DNA from: Schauerella aestuarii
GTDB lineage: Bacteria > Pseudomonadota > Gammaproteobacteria > Burkholderiales > Burkholderiaceae_B
Length of the DNA: 64,000 bases
Direction: 5' to 3'
Assembly (NCBI RefSeq): GCF_009866805.1
Contig: NZ_SIZW01000041.1
Span: 62,001 to 126,000 of the forward strand
The notes beneath the pieces are model-generated. The model worked only from the letters and a program-made list of their open reading frames with translations, ran no database searches and was not told where the DNA came from. Both the position numbers and the translations under genes were made by a program. Position 1 is the first letter of the stretch. Every line of letters begins with the position of its first letter. Below are positions 10,251 through 18,288 of the stretch, piece by piece.

Positions 10251-10490
10251 ATGAAAGTGTTGAAGTTCTTGCTCATTATCGTGATCGCCGCCGTCGTGAT
10301 CTTTGGATGGCGCTGGTACAGCTACGTAAGCAACACGGAAAGCCCGTATCAGGAAGTCGGCATCGAGCTGAACAGCCGCATGCCAGGCCCGATCAATAAG
10401 TGGGGCTGCGACAAGCTGCATGCCACGTTCCAGAACGTGCTGCCGCCGTATGGTTGCCAAGCTGCGACGGATCCGAAGCAGTGGCGTTGA
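10251..10490 (+). CDS. Small membrane-anchored hypothetical protein
   Basis: A 79-residue protein with one N-terminal membrane segment (residues about 4-22, KFLLIIVIAAVVIFGW) followed by a roughly 55-residue domain with two cysteines (Cys53, Cys69). The topology suggests a periplasmic domain in which those cysteines could form a disulfide. The ATG at 10251 is chosen because it starts directly before the membrane segment; an upstream extension in frame is not supported. I do not recognise the family. It lies alone between ssb and a convergent Bug gene and is followed by a long hairpin. Confidence 0.65.
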   Translation: MKVLKFLLIIVIAAVVIFGWRWYSYVSNTESPYQEVGIELNSRMPGPINKWGCDKLHATFQNVLPPYGCQAATDPKQWR

Positions 10491-10591
10491 TGCGGTGATG
10501 CCGTCGTGATCGATGCCTGGTGCACCGCATAGCGAATACACCTGCAACAGCATTCACATTCGCACTGTGGATCGTTGATTTGCCGAAATAA

Positions 10592-10624
10592 ATCGGGCCG
10601 CCATCGATGAGATGGCGGCCCGAT
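10592..10624 (-). terminator. Long hairpin terminator between convergent genes
   Basis: Fourteen-base complementary arms (10592-10605 and 10611-10624) with a five-base loop. On the bottom strand the stem is followed by TTATTT, a fair T-tract, so it best serves the Bug gene that ends at 10647. It could also stop leftward-opposed reading from the small membrane protein. Confidence 0.7.
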
Positions 10625-10646
10625 CGTTTGTGAGACGGACAACGCT

Positions 10647-11606
10647 TCAGTTCGCCGTAATCCCGGCCGACGTAATCACACCCGACCAGTGCTTGGTATC
10701 GGCCTCGACCGTTTCACCCAACGTCTTCTGATCCTGATACCGCACCTCGATACCGGCGCCGCGCGCCTTCTCGATCACGTCCGGCGATTGCAGCCCCTTC
10801 TGAAGCGCCGTCGACATCTTGGCGATCACGTCGTCAGGCGTACCTGCCGGTGCGAACAGCGCGACCCACGCATCCAGTTCGAATCCCTCAAACCCTTGCT
10901 CGGCGGCTGTGGGCACGTCGGGGATCATGGGGTGGCGCGCGCTGCTGGCAACCGCAATCGCGCGCAGTTTGCCTTGCTGAATGTGGCCCATCACCGAGGG
11001 CGGTGTGGTCAGGAACACCTGCACACGGCCCGACAGCACATCCTGGATCGCGGGGCCCGAGCCTTTGTAGGGCACGTGCACCATGTCGGTGGCGCTCATT
11101 TGCTTGAACAATTCAATGCCGATGTGCGGCACCGAGCCGCTGCCTTGCGACGCATAGTTGATCTCACCCGGGTGCGCTTTGGCATACGCCACCAGCTCTT
11201 TCAGGTTGTGCACCGGCAACGAAGGGTGCACCACCATGACCTGAGGGGCTACGGCAATCATCGCCACGGGCTTGAACGATTCCTTGGTCCAATGCAGCCC
11301 GGTGAACATCGACGGGTTGCCCGCGTGGTACATCGAATACGACGCGAGCAGCGTGTAGCCGTCCGGCGGCGCGGCGGCCACCATGTTGTAGGCGATGTTG
11401 CCGCTGGCGCCGGTGCGGTTGTCGACCACGGTGGCTTGGCCGAGCCCGCGAGTGAGCGGTTCGCTCGCCAATCGCGCCGCGAGATCGACGATGCCGCCAG
11501 GTGGCACCGGCACCACGATGGTGATGGGATGCGTGGGGAACTCGGCCGCATGCACAGCCGGCACGAGCAGGGTCGCGGCCAGCACGGCCAGCACTTTACG
11601 AAACAT
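10647..11606 (-). CDS. Bug/TctC-family periplasmic solute-binding protein (2 of 6)
   Basis: A 319-residue Bug receptor with a 20-residue signal peptide (MFRKVLAVLAATLLVPAVHA) and the mature start EFPTHPITIVVPVPPGG. The later VVDNRTGASGNIAYN, PDGYTLLAS and HVPYKGSGPAIQDVLSG motifs are all present. The usual VEN at the ligand loop is VDN here, a common variation. It begins 12 bp after the stop codon of the MetE-like enzyme and is therefore its operon partner, which hints that the receptor's ligand is related to that enzyme's methyl- or thiol-containing substrate. That link is inference. No membrane transport subunits are nearby. Confidence 0.95.
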   Translation of the reverse strand: MFRKVLAVLAATLLVPAVHAAEFPTHPITIVVPVPPGGIVDLAARLASEPLTRGLGQATVVDNRTGASGNIAYNMVAAAPPDGYTLLASYSMYHAGNPSMFTGLHWTKESFKPVAMIAVAPQVMVVHPSLPVHNLKELVAYAKAHPGEINYASQGSGSVPHIGIELFKQMSATDMVHVPYKGSGPAIQDVLSGRVQVFLTTPPSVMGHIQQGKLRAIAVASSARHPMIPDVPTAAEQGFEGFELDAWVALFAPAGTPDDVIAKMSTALQKGLQSPDVIEKARGAGIEVRYQDQKTLGETVEADTKHWSGVITSAGITAN

Positions 11607-11618
11607 GATGCGGTGTCC

Positions 11619-12680
11619 TTACTTGCCGTTGACGGAGCCGTTGCCGGTCGTCTTCGCCAACTCGTCGCGCACAATGCGGGTGCCGTCGACCATGGCGCGC
11701 ATCTTGTTGAAGGCCACATCGCGCGGCAGGTATTTCAGGCCGCAGTCGGGGGCGATCACCAGGCGTTCGGGCGCCACGTGGGGCAGGGCGCGGCGAATGC
11801 GCGCGGCCACGACGTCGGGCGTTTCGATCTCGTTGGTCGACAGATCGAGCACGCCGAGCATGATCGATTTGTTCGACAGGTCGTCGAGCACGGCGCAATC
11901 GAGGTTGGACTGCGCCGTCTCGATGGAGATCTGGTGCGCTTTGCAACCACACAACTCGGGCAGGAACGAGTAGCCCGAGGGACGCGCGTGAATCACGGCG
12001 GCGTAGCCGAAGCAGATATGCACGGCGGTGGTGCCGGTGATGCCGTCCAGCGCGCGGTTCAACACCTCGACGCCGAATTCGCGCGCCTTTTCCGGGCGGG
12101 CTTGCATGTAGGGCTCATCGATCTGAACCACGTCGGCACCGGCCGCAAACATGTCGCGGATTTCTTCGTTTACGGCTGCGGCATAGTCCATGGCCATGTC
12201 AACTTCGTTGTCGTAGAAATCGTTCTGCGCTTGCTGGGCCATGGTGAAGGGGCCGGGCACCGTGATCTTGATCTGGCGATCGGTGTGGGCACGCAGAAAC
12301 TGCACGTCGCGGACTTGCACGGCGTGACGGCGGCGAATCTTGCCCACCACACGCGGCACCGGATTGGGGTGGCCGCTGCGATCCAGGGCCGTGCCGGGAT
12401 TGTCGATATCCACGCCGTCGAGCGCGGTAGCGAAGCGGTTGGAGTAACTCTCGCGGCGCATCTCGCCGTCGGTCACGATGTCCAGGCCGGCACGTTCTTG
12501 CTCGCGAATGGCGTGGATGGTGGCGTCGTCTTGAGCTTGCTCGAGCCACTCATCCGCCACGCGCCACAGTTCTTGTGCGCGCACGCGGGGCGGAAACCGG
12601 CCGCCGAGTTTGGCGCGATCGATCAGCCAATCGGGTTGGGCGTAAGACCCCACGAGGGTGGTCGGCAAGAGCAAAGACAT
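11619..12680 (-). CDS. Stand-alone MetE C-terminal-like (cobalamin-independent methionine synthase family) enzyme
   Basis: This 353-residue protein corresponds to the catalytic C-terminal half of cobalamin-independent methionine synthase and lacks the N-terminal half. The zinc-site residues can be placed: His221 and Cys223 (HICFGY), Glu254 and Cys313 (APDCGLK), the His-x-Cys, Glu, Cys pattern of MetE. Other matches are TDGEMRRESY near residue 70, PGPFTM near 143 and IDEPYMQARPEKAREF near 188. Short family members of this type use methyl donors other than polyglutamyl folate, or act in catabolism; true methionine synthesis is not assured. The start at 12680 follows AGGATT; an in-frame extension to 12719 has no support. 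It is upstream of a Bug gene in one operon, and a 33-bp palindrome lies about 85 bp upstream. Confidence 0.85.
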   Translation of the reverse strand: MSLLLPTTLVGSYAQPDWLIDRAKLGGRFPPRVRAQELWRVADEWLEQAQDDATIHAIREQERAGLDIVTDGEMRRESYSNRFATALDGVDIDNPGTALDRSGHPNPVPRVVGKIRRRHAVQVRDVQFLRAHTDRQIKITVPGPFTMAQQAQNDFYDNEVDMAMDYAAAVNEEIRDMFAAGADVVQIDEPYMQARPEKAREFGVEVLNRALDGITGTTAVHICFGYAAVIHARPSGYSFLPELCGCKAHQISIETAQSNLDCAVLDDLSNKSIMLGVLDLSTNEIETPDVVAARIRRALPHVAPERLVIAPDCGLKYLPRDVAFNKMRAMVDGTRIVRDELAKTTGNGSVNGK

Positions 12681-12763
12681 GACGAAATCCTGGGTGATGA
12701 GGCGCCTCATACGGCGCATGCGAACAACCAGGATTTATAAGATAAATAGCGAGAAAATGGCTT

Positions 12764-12796
12764 GTGATTAGCGTGAGCGCGGCTCACGTTAATCAC
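12764..12796. promoter_or_regulatory. 33-bp near-perfect palindrome, candidate operator of the MetE-like/Bug operon
   Basis: Two 15-base arms (12764-12778 and 12782-12796) pair at 14 of 15 positions around a GCG centre; each arm contains GTGATTA and CGTGAGC blocks in inverted order. It lies 84 bp upstream of the MetE-like start codon, where a dimeric regulator could control the operon. There is no T-tract on either strand, which argues against a plain terminator for mntR. The binding protein is unknown. Confidence 0.5.
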
Positions 12797-12845
12797 GGCA
12801 GGAGCGCATGGAGCTTTCAATAACCGCGCCGCCGCTGCCTCTTGG

Positions 12846-12905
12846 GCGCATATCGGTTCGGCGAAGATAGGTTCAGCAAATATCGGTTTGGCAAAGTTAG
12901 CCGGC
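12846..12905. repeat. Four degenerate 15-bp tandem repeats
   Basis: Four adjoining 15-base units (12846-12860, 12861-12875, 12876-12890, 12891-12905) share a GCrAA/GCGmA start and an ATCGGTTyG-like end; units 1 and 3 are the closest pair. They lie between the 33-bp palindrome and the mntR stop codon. The bottom-strand frame through them reads as repeated FAKPI/FAEPI, but it has no other sign of being a gene. Confidence 0.6.
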
Positions 12906-12938
12906 CAACACACTTCGTTGGCCAGGGGCCTAACTGGG

Positions 12939-13403
12939 TCAAGCCTGTGGTTCTTGCCGCGCCAGAAATGCCACAAACGCGGCCAGCGTGGCTTCGCTCA
13001 CATAATGCTCGATCCCTTCCGCATCGCGTCGTGCCGAATCTTCATCGACGCCCACGGCCACCAGAAACCGCTCGACGATCTGATGACGCCGGCGGCTGGC
13101 CTCGGCCAGTTGCTCACCGGCTTCCGTCAAGAAGACCCCGCGATACGGCTTCTGCACCACATAACCGGCTTCCACCAGCCGGCTGAGCATCTTGGCCACC
13201 GTGGGCTGCGTGACCCCGATGCGGGCGGCCAGGTCGACCTGGCGCGCCTCGCCACCATCCCGGATCAGATCCGAAATCAGCTCCACATAGTCTTCTACCC
13301 GCTCCTGGCTGCGGGCTTGTCGGACTTGGCGAAAGTTTTCGACCTGGATGGCAGCGGCCATCAAATCGGACTTTGCAGGGGTACAGGGCGTGTTCTTGGT
13401 CAT
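12939..13403 (-). CDS. mntR: Manganese-responsive transcriptional regulator MntR
   Basis: A 154-residue DtxR-family repressor closest in look to proteobacterial MntR. The winged helix covers [24 protein letters not shown], and the metal-binding/dimer part includes [27 protein letters not shown] and [13 protein letters not shown], which supply the acidic and His ligands of the Mn site. With bound Mn(II) it should repress Mn uptake genes. The start is uncertain: ATG 13403 gives an N-terminal tail like that of E. coli MntR, ATG 13361 is possible, and the frame is open to 13448. It is transcribed divergently from sitABCD, and a dyad resembling an MntR box lies in the shared region, so regulation of that transporter is very likely. 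Confidence 0.92.
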   Translation of the reverse strand: MTKNTPCTPAKSDLMAAAIQVENFRQVRQARSQERVEDYVELISDLIRDGGEARQVDLAARIGVTQPTVAKMLSRLVEAGYVVQKPYRGVFLTEAGEQLAEASRRRHQIVERFLVAVGVDEDSARRDAEGIEHYVSEATLAAFVAFLARQEPQA

Positions 13404-13490
13404 GCGAGTGCCGTGCGGCAACCTCTTCGGCGATGGGGAAGGCCACATCTTAATGGACTGGAATGGCGCTTGCTATCCATCCACATAGTC

Positions 13491-13520
13491 TAGACTGTAG
13501 ATTATAGCCAATGCTATATT
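13491..13520 (+). promoter_or_regulatory. Promoter with MntR-box-like dyad for sitABCD
   Basis: TAGACT (13491-13496) and TATATT (13515-13520) are 18 bp apart and make a plausible sigma-70 promoter. Overlapping the -10 is the dyad TATAGC-CAAT-GCTATA (13503-13518), which has the TAGC-N4-GCTA core of enterobacterial MntR boxes. A second dyad, AGTCTAGACT, covers 13487-13496. Repressor binding here would block RNA polymerase directly. Confidence 0.7.
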
Positions 13521-13571
13521 CGATCGACAGTTTGTGTAATCCCTTATCTGACGGCATGGCTCGGAGAGAAA

Positions 13572-14489
13572 ATGGTACTGAACGGTGGACGCAGGATGCT
13601 CGGCGCGGCGGCAGTGGCGGTCGCGATGGCTGCTTTTTTGGGACTGACCGCTAATCAAGCCCAGGCTGCGGAGAAGTTCAAGGTCGTCACCACGTTTACC
13701 GTGATTGCCGATATCGCCAGCAATGTGGCCGGCGATGCCGCCACCGTCGTTTCGATCACCAAGCCGGGTGCCGAGATCCACGAGTATCAGCCCACGCCAG
13801 GCGATATTCTCAAGGCGCGCGATGCACAACTGGTGCTGTGGAATGGGTTGGGTCTCGAGCTGTGGTTCGAGCGCTTTCTCAAGCGCCTGGATAATGTGCC
13901 CAGCGTGGTGATTTCGAATGGTGTGACGCCGATGGGGATTGCCGACGGCCCGTATTCGGGCAAGCCCAATCCGCACGCCTGGATGTCGCCGTCTGCCGCG
14001 TTGATCTATGTGGACAATATTCGCGATGCGCTCGTCAAATACGATGCGCCCAATGCGGACACCTATCGCGCCAATGCCGAGGCGTACAAGAAGAAAATCA
14101 ATGCCACCATCGCACCGATCCGCGCGCAACTCGAGGCGATTCCGGCCGAGCGCCGCTGGTTGGTATCGAGCGAAGGGGCATTCAGCTACCTGGCGCGGGA
14201 TTTCGGGATGAAAGAACTCTACCTGTGGCCCATCAACGCCGACCAGCAAGGCACGCCGCAGCAGGTACGCCGCGTGATCGATGCAGTGAAGGCCAACAAG
14301 ATTCCTGCCGTGTTCAGTGAAAGCACGATTTCGGCCGCGCCGGCGCAGCAGGTGGCGCGTGAAACCGGGGCGAACTACGGGGGCGTGCTGTATGTGGATT
14401 CCTTGAGTGCCGAGGGCGGCCTGGTGCCCACCTATATCGATCTGCTGCGCGTGACCAGCGAGACGATTGCCAAGGGGATCGCACAGTGA
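13572..14489 (+). CDS. sitA: Mn/Fe ABC transporter substrate-binding protein (SitA/YfeA type)
   Basis: A 305-residue cluster-9 metal receptor. A long signal peptide runs to about residue 33 (TANQAQAA). The four metal ligands of the family fall at His70 (AEIHEYQPTP), His135 (PNPHAWMSP), Glu201 (SSEGAFSYLARDFG) and Asp276 (VLYVDSLS); two His plus Glu and Asp is the Mn/Fe set, whereas zinc receptors use a third His and a His-rich loop, absent here. The protein should bind Mn(II) or Fe(II) in the periplasm for the downstream ABC importer. The ATG has GGAGAG upstream. Its stop codon overlaps the GTG start of the ATPase gene. The operon is headed by an MntR-box-like dyad. Confidence 0.93.
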   Translation: MVLNGGRRMLGAAAVAVAMAAFLGLTANQAQAAEKFKVVTTFTVIADIASNVAGDAATVVSITKPGAEIHEYQPTPGDILKARDAQLVLWNGLGLELWFERFLKRLDNVPSVVISNGVTPMGIADGPYSGKPNPHAWMSPSAALIYVDNIRDALVKYDAPNADTYRANAEAYKKKINATIAPIRAQLEAIPAERRWLVSSEGAFSYLARDFGMKELYLWPINADQQGTPQQVRRVIDAVKANKIPAVFSESTISAAPAQQVARETGANYGGVLYVDSLSAEGGLVPTYIDLLRVTSETIAKGIAQ

Positions 14490-15385
14490 CCCCCGGCGCG
14501 ATGGACACTTCCGGTTCAGGGCTGTCCGTTCAGGGCGCCACCGTCACTTACCGCAATGGCCATACGGCATTGCACGACGCGACCTTCGAGATTCCCACCG
14601 GCACGATCACCGCGCTAGTGGGCGTGAACGGCAGCGGCAAGTCCACGCTCTTCAAGGCGATCATGGGTTTTGTGCGCCTGGCGACGGGGTCGATTTCGGT
14701 ACTGGGCATGCCGGTGCCGGCTGCGATCAAGCGCAATCTGATCGCCTATGTGCCGCAGAGCGAAGAGGTCGATTGGAACTTCCCGGTACTCGTCGAAGAC
14801 GTGGTGATGATGGGCCGCTATGGCCACATGAATATGCTGCGCCGCGCGCGGCCTGCCGATCACGAGGCCGTCGATCAGGCGCTGGCGCGCGTGGGGATGG
14901 CCGATTTTCGCAAGCGTCAGATCGGTGAACTCTCGGGCGGGCAGAAGAAGCGAATCTTTCTTGCGCGCGCATTGGCCCAGGATGGCCGCGTGATCCTGCT
15001 CGACGAGCCGTTCACCGGCGTGGATGTGAAAACGGAAGACGCCATCATTCAATTGCTCGACGGGCTGCGCGCGGAAGGCCGCGTGATGCTGGTCTCAACC
15101 CACAACCTGGGCAGCGTGCCCGAGTTCTGCGATCGCACCGTGCTCATCAATCGCACCGTATTGGCGCACGGCACCACGCAAGAGGTGTTTACGCATGAGA
15201 ATCTGGCACGCACGTTCGGAGGCGTGCTGCGCCACTTCGATTTCCAGCAAAGCGACGCCGACTCGGGCGCAGGCGCGGTGGGCATCATCACCGATGATGA
15301 ACGGCCCCTGGTGATCTGGGGCGGCAAGTCGGCCGTGCGCGAGCGGCCCGGACCCGGCGACGATGATTGGAAGGGAGCCGACTGA
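14486..15385 (+). CDS. sitB: Mn/Fe ABC transporter ATP-binding protein
   Basis: A 299-residue ABC ATPase with Walker A GVNGSGKST (about 46-54), signature LSGGQKKR, Walker B VILLDEPFTGVD and the switch His in STHNLG. It powers metal import through the two permeases encoded next. The GTG at 14486 overlaps the sitA stop codon by 4 bp; an internal ATG at 14501 is an alternative start. The C-terminal ~50 residues (Asp/Gly/Arg-rich) extend beyond the ABC core, longer than in typical SitB. Confidence 0.94.
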   Translation: MTPGAMDTSGSGLSVQGATVTYRNGHTALHDATFEIPTGTITALVGVNGSGKSTLFKAIMGFVRLATGSISVLGMPVPAAIKRNLIAYVPQSEEVDWNFPVLVEDVVMMGRYGHMNMLRRARPADHEAVDQALARVGMADFRKRQIGELSGGQKKRIFLARALAQDGRVILLDEPFTGVDVKTEDAIIQLLDGLRAEGRVMLVSTHNLGSVPEFCDRTVLINRTVLAHGTTQEVFTHENLARTFGGVLRHFDFQQSDADSGAGAVGIITDDERPLVIWGGKSAVRERPGPGDDDWKGAD

Positions 15386-16251
15386 TGGACGTGCTCCTTC
15401 AACCGTTCGGCTATGGCTATATGGTCAACGCTATGTGGGTATCGGCATTGGTGGGCGGCGTGTGTGCGTTCCTGTCGTGCTATTTGATGCTCAAGGGCTG
15501 GTCGTTGATCGGCGATGCGCTGTCGCATGCGATTGTGCCGGGCGTGGCCGGTGCCTACATGCTGGGTTTGCCGTTTTCGATTGGCGCATTTTTCTCGGGC
15601 GGCTTAGCCGCCGGTGCGATGTTGCTGCTCAATCACCGCACGCGCTTGAAGGAAGACGCGATCATCGGCTTGGTGTTCTCGGGCTTTTTCGGTTTGGGGC
15701 TTTTCATGGTGTCGCTGTCGCCCACTTCCGTGAATATTCAAACCATCGTGCTGGGCAACGTGCTGGCCATCACGCCCGCCGATACGCTGCAACTGGCGAT
15801 CATCGGTTTCGTGTCGCTGGCGATTCTGCTGCTCAAGTGGAAAGACCTGATGGTCGTGTTCTTCGATGAAAACCACGCGCGCTCGATTGGCTTGAGCCCT
15901 GCACGGCTGAAGCTTTTGTTCTTCACGTTGCTCTCGGTATCAACCGTCGCCGCCATGCAAACGGTGGGCGCGTTTCTGGTGGTCGCTATGGTGGTCACAC
16001 CAGGTGCTACTGCGTATCTGCTCACCGATCGGTTCCCGAAGTTGTTGGGTTTAAGTGTGGCAATCGGCGCGGGCACGAGCTTCATCGGCGCCTACACCAG
16101 CTACTACCTCGATGGCGCAACCGGCGGCATCATCGTCGTGCTGCAAACGCTCATCTTTCTGACGGCGTTTTTCTTCGCACCCAAGCACGGCATGCTGGCG
16201 GCACGCCGGCGCGCCGCGCAAGTGCTGGAAACCGGAGCGCCCGCGGCATGA
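15385..16251 (+). CDS. sitC: Mn/Fe ABC transporter permease
   Basis: A 288-residue ABC-3 family permease with about eight hydrophobic helices; LKGWSLIGDALSHAIVPGVAGAY is the typical N-terminal signature and KWKDLMVVFFDENHARSIGL the cytoplasmic loop that contacts the ATPase. ATG 15385 shares one base with the previous stop codon and has AAGGGAG upstream; a start at 15367 is open but lacks support. It forms the channel with the following paralogous permease. Confidence 0.93.
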   Translation: MDVLLQPFGYGYMVNAMWVSALVGGVCAFLSCYLMLKGWSLIGDALSHAIVPGVAGAYMLGLPFSIGAFFSGGLAAGAMLLLNHRTRLKEDAIIGLVFSGFFGLGLFMVSLSPTSVNIQTIVLGNVLAITPADTLQLAIIGFVSLAILLLKWKDLMVVFFDENHARSIGLSPARLKLLFFTLLSVSTVAAMQTVGAFLVVAMVVTPGATAYLLTDRFPKLLGLSVAIGAGTSFIGAYTSYYLDGATGGIIVVLQTLIFLTAFFFAPKHGMLAARRRAAQVLETGAPAA

Positions 16252-17111
16252 GCCTGATCCTCGATATCCTCTATCTGCCGCTCACCTTCGATTTCATCCG
16301 TCAGGCCCTGATCATTTCGGTTCTCGTGGCCATTCCCACGGCGCTGCTGTCGTGCTTTCTGGTCGTCAAAGGCTGGGCGTTGATGGGCGATGCGGTGTCG
16401 CATGCCGTCTTTCCAGGCGTGGTGCTGGCCTACATCATCGGCATCCCGTTTGCCGTGGGCGCGTTCGCCGCCGGCATGGGCTGCGCCCTGGCCGTGGGTT
16501 ACCTGAAGGAAAACAGCCGCATCAAGCAAGACACGGTAATGGGCGTGGTCTTCTCGGGCATGTTTGGCTTAGGGCTGGTGATGTACACGAAGATCAGCAG
16601 CGAGGTGCACCTCGACCACATCCTGTTTGGGGACATGCTGGGTGTGGGTTGGCCCGACATCATCGAAAGCGGCGTGATCACGTTGATCGTGGCCGGTGCG
16701 ATCGCGTTGAAGTGGCGCGATCTCTTGCTGCATGCGTTCGATTCGGTGCAAGCCAAGACGGTCGGCCTGCCAGTGCGTGCGCTGCACTACGGTTTGCTCG
16801 CGTTGATCTCGCTGGCCATCGTGGGCGCGCTGAAAGCCGTGGGTATCATCCTGGCGATTGCACTGCTGATTGCACCCGGCGCGATTGCCTTGTTGCTTAC
16901 CCGCAGCTTCGGCGTCATGTTGTGGACAGCGGTTGCCGTGGCCGTAGCATCGGCGATCATCGGCATCTGGATCAGCGTATTCATCGATAGCGCGCCGGGT
17001 CCCACCATCGTGCTGGTGCTGTCCGCCATCTTCGTGATCGTGTTTCTGAATTCGTTGCGCCGGCAAGCCGTGGCGGACCGCCTGCAGGTCAAGGATGTGG
17101 CGGCGCCCTGA
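16248..17111 (+). CDS. sitD: Mn/Fe ABC transporter permease
   Basis: A 287-residue ABC-3 family permease paralogous to its upstream neighbour, with VVKGWALMGDAVSHAVFPGVVLAY in the N-terminal half and KWRDLLLHAFDSVQAKTVGL as the coupling loop. The start overlaps the previous stop codon (ATGA). The order receptor, ATPase, permease, permease equals that of sitABCD/yfeABCD and supports a heterodimeric channel. The gene ends about 125 bp from a convergent LysR gene, with a GC-rich hairpin between. Confidence 0.93.
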   Translation: MSLILDILYLPLTFDFIRQALIISVLVAIPTALLSCFLVVKGWALMGDAVSHAVFPGVVLAYIIGIPFAVGAFAAGMGCALAVGYLKENSRIKQDTVMGVVFSGMFGLGLVMYTKISSEVHLDHILFGDMLGVGWPDIIESGVITLIVAGAIALKWRDLLLHAFDSVQAKTVGLPVRALHYGLLALISLAIVGALKAVGIILAIALLIAPGAIALLLTRSFGVMLWTAVAVAVASAIIGIWISVFIDSAPGPTIVLVLSAIFVIVFLNSLRRQAVADRLQVKDVAAP

Positions 17112-17161
17112 TCGAGCGCCTGCTTGATCTGCCATAGCAAATTGATCGAAGAAATCAGTGA

Positions 17162-17188
17162 GACGCCGCGCTTGCAAGCCGCGGCGTC
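17162..17188. terminator. GC-rich hairpin between convergent sitD and LysR genes
   Basis: Eight-base arms (17162-17169 and 17181-17188) flank an inner self-complementary ten-base segment, giving a long stem with one bulge. No T-tract follows on either strand, so termination efficiency is doubtful. Confidence 0.4.
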
Positions 17189-17235
17189 GGGGCGAGCCGG
17201 CGCGCGCTCGGGCACGGCCTGGATGCAAGCAGTCG

Positions 17236-18147
17236 TCAGTGTGCCGGCGCTGAGGTCGATACCGTTGCTTGCGGCACATTCGCCACCCGCGCCAAGAACG
17301 CCGTCAGCGCAGGATTGTCGTGCTGGCTGCGCCAGGCGAGGTAAATATCGGCATGCATGTTTTCCTGGGCAAGCGGGCGAAAGATCACGCCTTCCAACCT
17401 CAGCTCGCGCGCCGAATCCGGCACGATGCCCACGCCCAGGCCTGCGCGCACCAGCGCCAGCAACGTATGCGTTTGGCCCGCGAGTTGCACGATCTGCGGC
17501 GTGACGTCTGCCAGGCCGAACGCGCCCAGAATGCGTTCATAGAAATACCGGCTCTCGTTGGGCCCATAGAGCAGGAAGGGTTGGCGATGCAGCGCGCTCA
17601 GGGGCACGGCGTCGTAGTGGGCGAGCGGCGAATTCGGCGTGAGCGCCAGCACCAATGGCTCGCGCTCGATCAGATGATGTTGAAGGCCGGGTGTGCGCGG
17701 CAACTGCCGCGTGAGGATGAGATCCAGCTCGCCGGCGGTCAGCAGATCGCCAAGGCCGGCCGACACCATCTCGCGCAGCTGGATATCCACGTCGGGCAGC
17801 ACCTCACGCGCGCGCACCAATAGCGCCGGCATGAGCCGATAGGCGCCCACCGCCGTAAATCCGAGTGACATGCTGCCCGCCTCGCCCTCGGATGTGCGCC
17901 GAGCCATCTGTGCAGCCCGCTCGGCGTGGGCCAGCAATTGGCGCGCGTCCTCCAGAAAGCGTCGTCCGGCTGCGGTGAGGTGCACATGGCGGCTGTTTCG
18001 ATCGAAGAGCGACACGCCCAGCGTCTGCTCCAGCAACTGGATCTGGCGGCTCAACGGCGGTTGTGTCATGCACAGGCGCTCGGCCGCACGGCCGAAGTGC
18101 AACTCCTCGGCGACGGCCACAAAACAGACAAGTTGGCGAAATTCCAT
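17236..18147 (-). CDS. LysR-family transcriptional regulator
   Basis: A 303-residue LysR regulator: winged helix over residues 1-60 (FVAVAEELHFGRAAERLCMTQPPLSRQI) and a periplasmic-binding-like effector domain. The N-terminal signature ELHFGRAAERLCMTQPPLS is of the group that includes CatR/BenM- and GcvA-unrelated aromatic regulators, but the effector is not predictable. It is divergent from a Bug gene that is followed by a 2-hydroxyacid dehydrogenase, with 141 bp between starts, the classical layout for LysR control of the neighbour. Confidence 0.95.
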   Translation of the reverse strand: MEFRQLVCFVAVAEELHFGRAAERLCMTQPPLSRQIQLLEQTLGVSLFDRNSRHVHLTAAGRRFLEDARQLLAHAERAAQMARRTSEGEAGSMSLGFTAVGAYRLMPALLVRAREVLPDVDIQLREMVSAGLGDLLTAGELDLILTRQLPRTPGLQHHLIEREPLVLALTPNSPLAHYDAVPLSALHRQPFLLYGPNESRYFYERILGAFGLADVTPQIVQLAGQTHTLLALVRAGLGVGIVPDSARELRLEGVIFRPLAQENMHADIYLAWRSQHDNPALTAFLARVANVPQATVSTSAPAH

Positions 18148-18288
18148 CGATTCAAAACCAGTATTGATCGATGTTATTTATAGCTCAAAGCGAAACGATG
18201 CGAATTTGATTTCTATACTGCATCGAGCTCGACCGACGTCGTACCCCACAACGCGACGCGAATAATCAATCCTGCAAGGAGACAAAAG

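Noticed and set aside
10689-12740. 683-codon open frame on the top strand
   Set aside because: It is antisense to the Bug and MetE-like genes, both fully supported, and shows the His/Arg/Gly bias of shadow frames.
12707-12976. 89-codon bottom-strand frame with FAxPI repeats
   Set aside because: It overlaps the mntR 3' end, has no ribosome binding site or signal, and its repeat is explained by the 15-bp DNA repeats.
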